DNA from: Chara braunii | Lineage: Eukaryota > Streptophyta > Charophyceae > Charales > Characeae | Direction: 5' to 3' | Assembly: GCA_003427395.1 (NCBI GenBank) | Contig: BFEA01000850.1 | Coordinates: 85,167-124,634 of the forward strand | Length of the DNA: 39,468 nt | In this document: piece by piece, positions 32,441 to 39,468 of the stretch | Position numbering within the stretch: the stretch's first letter is position 1 | Layout of the letters: each line of letters opens with the position of its first letter | Made by a program: the position numbers and the translations under genes | Notes under the pieces: generated by a model | The model's input: only the letters and a program-made list of their open reading frames with translations | Databases searched by the model: none | What the model was told of the DNA's origin: nothing

Positions 32441-33479
32441 GGCAGGCCGTGGTGTAGAAGGTCCCGACTCAGGCTGTTTGTGTTTCGAAGCTGGACGTTT
32501 GCTACCCGGGTGGCCCTCTTCCACCCCCCTCCCCTTCCGTTTCTCTCCCGCAGTCCTCGGGGTCTTGGTCTTCTGTTTCTTCGAAGAGCCCACCAAGTCT
32601 TTTTGACATTCTCCCCTCCTTTTTTGGGGAGTGCCCTGCGCTCCCTCCCCTCCCACGGCCTCGCCTTCCGCGCCATGGCCCTCGGCAGGCTCCAAGTCAG
32701 ACCCGCACAGGACTCCCTCTTCTCCGGGATCCGCCACGGTCTGTTGCCGGACCCAAGGTATGGACAGCACGGACCTGTCTCTTTCCCTCGACGGCGAAAA
32801 TGGCGGACGCCGTATCGCCTCATCTTGCTGTCATCAAACTGACCTCTGGCATCCTCCCGCTGCACATGTGTAGCCTCCCCGGAACCCAGATCCCCCCCCT
32901 CCCCCGCTGCCCCGCTCGACTCACAACCGCCACACGGCTGCAAAGGCATTGACAGTTGCAGTCGGGGCCGACTTCGCAAGGGACGTCGAGGGCGATGTCC
33001 TTATCCTCCAATAAGTCAAAGAACTCTCGACCCTAAACAAACCCGCCCTGCTGCCGGAGGTCGTTGTAGAACGGGGTGTTAGCAGCACCCGCTCCGAACC
33101 CCTTGAACAAACACATGTCCAGAATCGCCCCCTGGGCACCGGCGAAGACGTTCCACTTCGCACCGTAGACATTTTTCATGTAGAACCGTCGACGACTACC
33201 TTTCGTATTCTCCCACCGCAAGGCAACCCCCAGTACCCTACACCGCTTGTTGGCTTCCACGAAGATCACAAGACCACACGGCTGTTGTGCTGGGTTTGAT
33301 GCATCCCCACAGCACCAGTCGACGAACCATTTCGACCTAGCGTGGTCGGACCACGTCCTCGAGGTCGTAGACGACCGTTTTGTAGAATCTTTCCCAGATC
33401 CCATCTCGGAGGTCGCCGCAGGCTCCCCTTCGCCCCTGGACGAAGACATATTGTCTGCGGACGACAACGGAAAACAAAT

Positions 33480-34770
33480 AAAACACCAGCGAGCGTCAAA
33501 TCGCAGTCAAAGTACAACGCAAGCGAAAAACACATGAGGCACACCTTGCCCTCAACACGTCGGTCACATGACGCCATCCGAGGACCTTGAAGTTCGGATC
33601 CCCGCGAACTTCGAACGCGAAGACCAGCAATGACCTCTTACCTGCAACGAGATCATTCATGCAGCCGGGCGACAACCACGTCGATGTTTTCGGAACACGG
33701 ATGTTGACCGGATCGGGAATGGATGGGAGGTGACGCACAAAGCCCGCGTTGGACGGGGCAGTGTCCTTTGCTTAGCAATAGGAACCCGGACAGTTCAGGA
33801 CGCGAAGTTCGCCGAGATCCGTACTAAAAGTGCCTGTCCAAACCAAAACCAATGCACCTACCGAAACATGAAGTTCGCCGGGGTCCGAACTTTAGGACGA
33901 TGCGACAGGCAGAGACGGCGTCAGAGACACACGGTCCGTGGACTGAACCACGACCCTGAAAGGCTGCACTAACACAAAAGGCCGGTTGAAAGGATAAGTT
34001 CGCCGAAATCGGAACTTCGTCTAATATGGGCAGCTTGGCATTGGATGAAGCCAAGTTCGAACGCAGCAGCCGCGACAACATTGTACGAGTCCCTAGAGGG
34101 GCAGTTGTGGATCACGGTCGACTCGTGTCGCAATCCACGGGAGATCATCAAGCCCAGCGCCCGTTCAATACACAGGCATCAGAGGAAGTTTGTCGGGATC
34201 CGAACTTCAGGAGGCTGCGAGAGAGACAGACAGAAAGTTGGGGTCCTAGCAAGGTGTCCTAGCAAGGTGTCAACAGGATTTCCAACAAGAGGGCCCGCCA
34301 ACCGGGATCTCCAACGGGTTTTAGGAAACGCGAAGCTCGCACGACCTTGCGACGGGGATCTCTAAGAGTGTTTTTGGCATCTCGCAATGACAGTGACCGA
34401 CTGTTTGGCACATGTTGATGGTGGATGGGCGAAAACCGGTTACGGGCAGATCCTTCCGCGGTTACGGGTCTTTCCCGTGGCCCGCCCGACGCCAATGACA
34501 CCAAAGACAAATTAACAGAGAGGCCAGAACGCGAAGTTCGCCGAGATCCGAACTTCTCCGGGGCACGACATGGAAGGAGACGGCGTCAGAGACGGATGTC
34601 CAACATGACTTTCATCATGTCACTGAACTGAACGACGACTAGGGATTTGCACAACAAGCGTGCGGTGCAGCGTGTACCAGCAACCGCGGAGTCTCACACT
34701 TCTCTGCAGTCCTACAAATCCGACATTTCAGGTAGCACAACCGCATCTCTTCCCTCGCCGTTCTTTTCCC
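33480..34770. repeat. Dispersed GGATCC quasi-palindromes upstream of the long gene, copy 2
   Basis: Members of the family with core GTTCGCCGGGATCCGAAC occur near 33590, 33803, 33867, 33995, 34187 and 34534, alternating in orientation within otherwise unrecognised sequence. No gene is supported here. Confidence 0.8.
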
Positions 34771-35820
34771 TCAAACAGAAGGACTTAAGAACGGTTCGGA
34801 TGCGGCGACATTTGGGGATCCCCCGGGACGACGTCGTGAACCGAAGCCAAGCAAAGCATTTAGTGACGATCCGTATACGCGGGTCTGCGGTTCGTCGACC
34901 GATGCACTCTCCGAAAAAGCGGACATGTATTTCATCCTAACAAACACCCCCGGTCGTGCCAAGGAGTTTCCTATGCAGTCCCGTATGTCAGCCGCTTTCT
35001 CCTCAACCTCATGCCACAACAAATAGTTTCGAACCTGACCTGCTATCACCAAATCTGGCCACCCATCCACACGTTCAGGCCCACGCATCGGCACGAATTT
35101 GGACCCTTCAATCACAACCTCGTTGCGCGACACGAGCACAACTGCGTCGATGAGTTTCCTTCTCTTGTTCGAAGCAGCGACACACAGAACTCTGGCGAAA
35201 TCAGTTCCGGACACAGTCAACCGCGCACAGCAGTACGACACAGCTCGTGGATAAATCCCGTGGCCACGAAGCGGGTACTGGTCCAGGAACGAGCAGCGAC
35301 GAGCGCAGTTCACCAACTCTTGTTTCCGCGAGCCCCCCCAAGTTTGTGGCGATGACCTGACGTTGTGGCACTCGAGGCGACTGAAATAGCGGCTAATGCA
35401 GCTTAGTGCTTTGCGCATATGGTTCAGGAACTTATGTCTGAGGACGGCGTCAGGCAGTGGGATGAGGTCCCCGAACTCCAACATATTTGCGAACTTATAT
35501 TGGCTTGCCCAAGGGCAGTGACTCTCCATATTGGCCCAATTGCCCTCGCCCCAGTCGTCAAGATGCGAGTCCATGCACGGGACGACGGTCATCCATGGGT
35601 CCTCGTCGAAGTCCTCTGCGGTCGCTCCGTGGATCGTTGTCACACCGTTGAAATGCCGCACGGATTTCACACAAGGACGAAAAGGTTTTGCTAAGCGAAT
35701 GTGCCTCTCGACACTCATGGCCCGTGGTGTCGAGAAGGTCCCCTCCATCACGCAACCTGCACACCACGCGCACATGCCCGACGACACACACGGGCACGGA
35801 AACACTCGTAAACGCGTCAT
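34771..35820 (-). CDS. DPWM-family gene, copy C (intact)
   Basis: An uninterrupted frame of 349 codons from ATG 35818-35820; a further ATG at 35839-35841 would add seven residues. I prefer 35820 because it matches the start of copy B. The N-terminus is Cys-rich (FPCPCVSSGMCAWCAGCV). It then shows AKPFRPC, DEDPWMTVVPCM, ANMESHCPWASQYKFAN, SSPQTW, CSFLDQYPLRGHGIYPRAVSYC, FARVLCVAASNK, IRDCIGNSLARPGVF and MKYMSAFSESA. Copies A and B share these blocks, so the family evolves as a protein. No catalytic motif is recognised. It lies 1.3 kb upstream of, and in the same direction as, the long gene, copy 2. Confidence 0.7.
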   Translation of the reverse strand: MTRLRVFPCPCVSSGMCAWCAGCVMEGTFSTPRAMSVERHIRLAKPFRPCVKSVRHFNGVTTIHGATAEDFDEDPWMTVVPCMDSHLDDWGEGNWANMESHCPWASQYKFANMLEFGDLIPLPDAVLRHKFLNHMRKALSCISRYFSRLECHNVRSSPQTWGGSRKQELVNCARRCSFLDQYPLRGHGIYPRAVSYCCARLTVSGTDFARVLCVAASNKRRKLIDAVVLVSRNEVVIEGSKFVPMRGPERVDGWPDLVIAGQVRNYLLWHEVEEKAADIRDCIGNSLARPGVFVRMKYMSAFSESASVDEPQTRVYGSSLNALLGFGSRRRPGGSPNVAASEPFLSPSV

Positions 35821-35939
35821 GTCTGGCGATGTGCGACCCATGACATTAGACGCAGCGTATGCCCCAAGATCCGATTTCGGGTGGCCGGCTTCGTCGGTGT
35901 TCACATCTACCGGCCCGCAGGCCAGCCGCAAACACGCCC

Positions 35940-38000
35940 CGTGACATGTTCGCCTGGATCCGAACTTGGCGAGACTGCACGGGAAAGACGACGTTGTCTC
36001 CCAAACTCAACGTCCCAAACTGCCACGAAGCTCGGATCCAAGCGGACTTCACTTTCATACGAATAAAAAGTTGTGGCAATCCATCGGTCACCTGGAAGTC
36101 CACAGTCAGAACCCGCACCACCCGAAAGGTGAAGTACGCCGGGGTCCGAACTCGACAGTTTTCCGACGAACCGTGCACGGGAAATTCGGATCTCAGAGGA
36201 CTTCGCATTTTGTAGAATCCGAAGTCCGCCGTGATCCGAAATTGACGATTGTCCGAGGAACCGTGCACAGCAGGTTCGGATCCACGGCCCAGCAGGAACA
36301 TCTCCTGCCACATGAATTGCGAAAGGAAAAGAGCTCACATTCGCCGGGATCTGAACTTGGCGAAATCGCGCGGGAGATACACAGCAGGTGAACCCGACGA
36401 TGGGACGAGGAACCTTTCCACGAGAAGTACTGATCCCAGTGGACTTCGCATTTTTGCGAAACAAAAGTTGTGGCAAACACCCGTTCGCGAGAAAGGACAC
36501 AGTCAGAACCCACACCATGCGTGACGCGAAGTTCTTCGGGGTCTGAACTTGGCACGCGAGGTCCGGATCCACGGGAGGGTTTGGGCATGGGTTTGGCGTG
36601 GGTTTAGTGCGGGAAACCGAACACGCGAGGTCCGGATCCACGGGAGGGCAGAGAGGAACCTGGTGTTCGCCGGGATCCGAACTTCTCGAGACTGCGTGGG
36701 AGAGAAACAACCGGCGGACTACACATTTTTTCAAATACAAAGTTGTGCCAAGCCCCGGGAGCTAGAAACCCCGCGTTCTGAACCCACACATTGAGACAAG
36801 TGAAGTCGCCGGGGTGCGAACTTGACGTCTGTGCGAGGAACCATGCAGTAGAAGTCCGGATCCCGACGGACTTCGCATTATCATGGATCCGAGGTTCGCC
36901 GAGGTCCGGACTCGACGACTGTGCAAGGAACAGTGCGAGCGAGGTTTGGATCCGCAGGCCAGCAGGAACCGGCGGACTTCTAATTTTCCACGTCCCTGGC
37001 TGTGGTTGAGCACTGGGGTTGAGAAGCGTGTTCGAACAGCTGCACAAGCTTGCCGGGATCCCAACTTCTTCCGGTGTTTGATTGCACGATCAGTTCGGTT
37101 GGAACGGCCACGTTTCGATCACGAGAACAGTGTCGGCGACGCGTGGGGCAGTGGGTGCTCCTCGTTTGCCGTTCAGTGACCGTCAAGTGTCGACGACCTT
37201 GCGTCCTCCAAAGTTCGACGTCCGACGAGGTTCGACGCCTGCCGAGGTTTGATGTGGAGCCAGGTTCCATCGGCGACATGGTTCGATGTTATACAAGGTT
37301 CGATGTGCAACAAGATTGTGGCGAAGTTGCCGGGGTGCGAACTTGACGTCTGTGCGAGGAACCGTGCAGTAGAAGTCCGGATCCCGGCGGACTTCGCATT
37401 ATCACGGATCCGAGGTTCGCCGAGGTCCGGACTTGACGAGTGTGCAAGGAATAGTGCGAGCGAGGTTTGGATCCGCAGGCCATCAGGAACCTGAAGTTCG
37501 CCGGGATTTGAACTTGGCGAAATTATGTGGGAGATACACACCTGTCTGCCAAACTCGCCGTCCTGCAATTTCTTGAAGTTCGGATCCCTGCGGACTTCGA
37601 ATTTTTCCACATCCCAGGCTGTGGTTGTGGACCGGGGTTGCGAAGCGTGTTCGAGCAGCTGCATGAAGTTCGCCAGGATCCGGACTTGGCGAAATTGCTT
37701 GGGAGATATACACCTGTCTGCCAAACTCGCCGTCCAGCAATTTCTTGAAGTTCGGATCCCGGTGGACTTCAAATTTTTACACGTCCCAGGCTGTGGTTGC
37801 GGACCGGGGTTGCGAAGTGTGTTTGAACAGTTGCATGAAGTTCGACGGGATCCGAACTTGGCGAAATTGCTGCCAAACTCGCCGTCCAACAAGTTCTTGA
37901 AGTTCGGATCCGGCGGACTTCTAGTTTTCCACGTCCCTCGCTGTGGTTGCGCACCGAGGTTGAGAAGCGTGTTCGAACAGCTGCACAAGCTCGCTGGGAT
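35940..38000. repeat. Dense array of GGATCC quasi-palindromes
   Basis: About 30 members of the motif GTTCGCCGGGATCCGAAC, in both orientations, often as adjacent inverted pairs 20-90 bases apart. Most carry GAAGT at one end and ACTTC at the other, so a single member nearly pairs with itself. A tandem subarray of about 172-base period lies at 37487-38000 (starts near 37493, 37664, 37836). Long minus-strand frames here (for example 35907-36740 and 37173-37988) repeat peptides such as SRRTSG and are repeat artefacts. Confidence 0.92.
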
Positions 38001-38270
38001 CCCAACTTCTTCCGGTGTTTGATTGCGTGATCAGTTCGGTTGGAACGGCCATGTTCTGATCATGAGAACAGTGTCGGCGACGCGGGGGGTGGTGGGTGCT
38101 CAACGTTCGCCGTTCAGTGACTGTCAAGTGTCAACGACCCTGCGTCCTCCAAAGTTCGATGTCCGACGAGGTTCGACGCCCGCCGAGGTTTGATGTGGAG
38201 CCAGGTTCCATGGGCGGCATGGTTCGATGTTATACGAGGTTGGATGTGCAACAAGATTGTGACGAAGTGC
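36972..38270. repeat. Duplicated segment of about 360 bases, 941 bases apart
   Basis: The segment from GGCGGACTTCTA(A/G)TTTTCCA through TCTTCCGGTGTTTGATTG and CAGTGTCGGCGACGCG to GTGCAACAAGATTGTG occurs at about 36972-37320 and 37913-38262. Its 3' part contains short iterations of AGGTTCGA(C/T)G. Confidence 0.9.
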
Positions 38271-38402
38271 TTTTTATTCGTTCGTAGATGGGGATCGACG
38301 TTTTTCCGATCGGTTGTGTGTCTCGTTCGCCGGTTTCGACCGTGCACATGATCATTTGCCTTGAGGATTCTCCGCGATCGTTCTCCACGATCAATGTGCA
38401 CA

Positions 38403-38562
38403 GAACAGTCGATTGGTCATGAAATCTGCCAGGATCAACTAGTTGATCGGCTGCTCGGTTGGCGGTTGGTGTGGTGGTTGATCAACCAGCAGAGCAATCG
38501 CCAACAGAGCGGTCGACCAATCAGTTGATCCTGGCAGATTTCCTGACCGATCGACTGTTCGG
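38403..38562. mobile_element. 160-base foldback element (MITE-like)
   Basis: The left end GAACAGTCGATTGGTCATGA with AAATCTGCCAGGATCAACT is the inverted complement of the right end AGTTGATCCTGGCAGATTT with GACCGATCGACTGTTC, about 40 bases with few mismatches. The loop has further inverted pieces (TGATCGGCTGCT, GGTTGATCAACC). No coding capacity. Confidence 0.8.
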
Positions 38563-38624
38563 TCGAGGACTCTCAGGTGGATAAATAAACAGGTCCCTCG
38601 CCGGCGGGTTGATCTTCGGTGCAG

Positions 38625-39020
38625 CACACACGATCAATCATCCGATCGCAAGTAATCTTCTGTCGTTTCGCGATTGGTCGGTTGGATGCGTTGTTGCATC
38701 GTGCATTGCTTAATAATCCGTCGGGCAGATCAGCAGCGATGTTGTTGGGGAAGCAAACAACATCTATCACCCGATCGCGAGTGATCGGCTTGTTTTTCGT
38801 GATGGGTCGGTTCATCATGTGTGTGGTGTACATATTTTCATGGATCTGATCGACCATCCGATCACGAGTGATCTGAACACACACGACAGAAAGAACAACA
38901 CACACGCGGTGGTAATGTCGTCACGGCAGCCACGATCAATCATCCGATCGCGAGTGATCTCATCGTGTTTCACGATTGGTCGATGGATGCGTTCGTTGTG
39001 TCGACATTGCCACCACGTGT
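38625..39020. repeat. Four copies of a GATC-rich repeat
   Basis: ATCATCCGATCGCGAGTGATC or close variants occur near 38635, 38767, 38848 and 38938. Three are followed by CGTGTTTCACGATTGGTCG-like sequence. The core is partly self-complementary. Confidence 0.8.
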
Positions 39021-39371
39021 TTCGATTGATCATCCATTGGGCAGATCGGCGGACATGACATTGGGACAGCACACAAAACCAATCGGGTATGGCAAGTGCT
39101 CACGATGACGTTGTGTTTCGTTATTGGCCGCCACGTGTTTGATCCGAGCTTCCGAGCTTCGCCACTTGAGTACAGCATGAGCGCAATCGTTTTTTGATAC
39201 TTTCCTCACACATCCACACACATGCGCTGTTCATTCCCGATTGCAGCAGAAGCGGAATCGAAGGGCAAACCATGATGTTCATCCCTGACCGCGCACGTTC
39301 GCGTGCATCTCCCCGCGAAAAATGTGTGCGAACACACACGCACACGAACACATATGCACCGACAGGCACAC

Positions 39372-39376
<5 letters not shown>

Positions 39377-39436
<60 letters not shown>
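39377..39436. repeat. (CA)n microsatellite
   Basis: An uninterrupted CA run of about 60 bases in a wider CA-rich stretch from 39330 to the end. Cys/Val-rich frames on the minus strand are its shadow. Confidence 0.97.
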
Positions 39437-39437
<1 letters not shown>

Positions 39438-39468
39438 CGACACACGGCACCCACACACACACGCCCCT

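Larger units (their letters stand above)
27821..33449 (-). pseudogene. Long multidomain gene with ParB-like and methyltransferase-like blocks, copy 2
   Basis: One minus-strand gene from an ATG at 33447-33449 to a stop at 27821. The N-terminal domain is in one frame to about 32900. Two shifts occur in the linker at about 32950-32780, and then a single frame runs about 5 kb to the end. Single stops sit at 33033, 32156, 31940, 31406, 31262, 31169, 30938, 30596, 29420 and about 29239, with homology to copy 1 continuing through most of them. Parts in order: DWCCGD and LFKGFGAG; a basic linker with KKQKTKTPR; the ParB-like block; VWDWRKFCTTAL; NYYQFKNEKR; the methyltransferase-like block; a Pro/Ser-rich linker; LFYELQD..LE..FYELD; then an acidic GEEEGEEEVEGEE linker and a 150-residue tail. 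The region is more GC-rich than copy 1. Function unknown. Confidence 0.7.

Noticed and set aside
222-33449. Alternative genetic code or programmed readthrough to explain the in-frame stops
   Set aside because: TAA, TAG and TGA all occur as interruptions, some at places where the paralogue has an ordinary codon, and the same stops also end other frames; simple decay is the cheaper reading.
35907-37988. Long minus-strand frames with repeated peptides such as SRRTSG
   Set aside because: They follow the GGATCC palindromes in whichever frame lacks stops; repeat artefacts.
39121-39462. Cys/Val-rich frame resembling a cysteine-rich peptide
   Set aside because: Direct translation of (CA)n on the minus strand.
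1-39468. Transposase, integrase, reverse transcriptase, tRNA or rRNA genes
   Set aside because: I looked for their characteristic motifs on both strands and found none I could support.

Overview
The window looks like nuclear DNA of a eukaryote with a large, repeat-rich genome. It holds (CA)n, (TA)n, (GAA)n and (CT)n tracts, satellites, foldback elements, an N gap at 17040-17952 and long decayed coding regions, with no bacterial operon structure or RNA gene that I can see. A green-lineage host, perhaps a charophyte alga such as Chara, is my guess from the style of the multicopy Ulp1-linked genes. I cannot test it here.

The main content is one gene set that occurs twice. Left locus: a Ulp1/C48 cysteine protease (222-872, minus), then a very long gene (1848-7314, minus), then two tandem copies of a third family (9348-10196 and 10296-11336, plus). 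Right locus: a second Ulp1 (25657-26439, minus), a second copy of the long gene (27821-33449, minus), then a third copy of the third family (34771-35820, minus). The long gene runs from an N-terminal domain with an LFKG(Y/F)G motif, through a charged linker and a domain with a ParB/sulfiredoxin-like GQH(N/T)xxA motif, to a central block resembling a degenerate DNA methyltransferase. It ends with a low-complexity acidic linker and a small C-terminal domain. Both copies are broken mainly by single in-frame stop codons while the frame stays intact over kilobases. Only the third-family copy at 34771-35820 is uninterrupted. The set is probably a multicopy, likely mobile, gene module. No transposase, integrase or polymerase is visible in the window, so mobility is an inference.

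Between the loci: a plus-strand run of unrecognised genes (8.5-13.2 kb), AT-rich gene-poor DNA (13.2-16.9 kb), a nested foldback element built on (TA)n tracts (16.8-19.7 kb), a polypurine and (CT)n block (20.8-21.3 kb), and a satellite of about 270 bp units with an about 810 bp higher-order period (21.9-24.0 kb). Further local duplications follow (24.0-25.5 kb and 26.8-27.5 kb).

The right third is dominated by about 40 copies of a short quasi-palindrome centred on GGATCC (26.9-38.0 kb). Two copies lie in frame inside the long gene. The window ends with a 160 bp foldback element, a family of GATC-rich repeats and a (CA)n tract. A second, unrelated palindromic array lies at 7370-7985.
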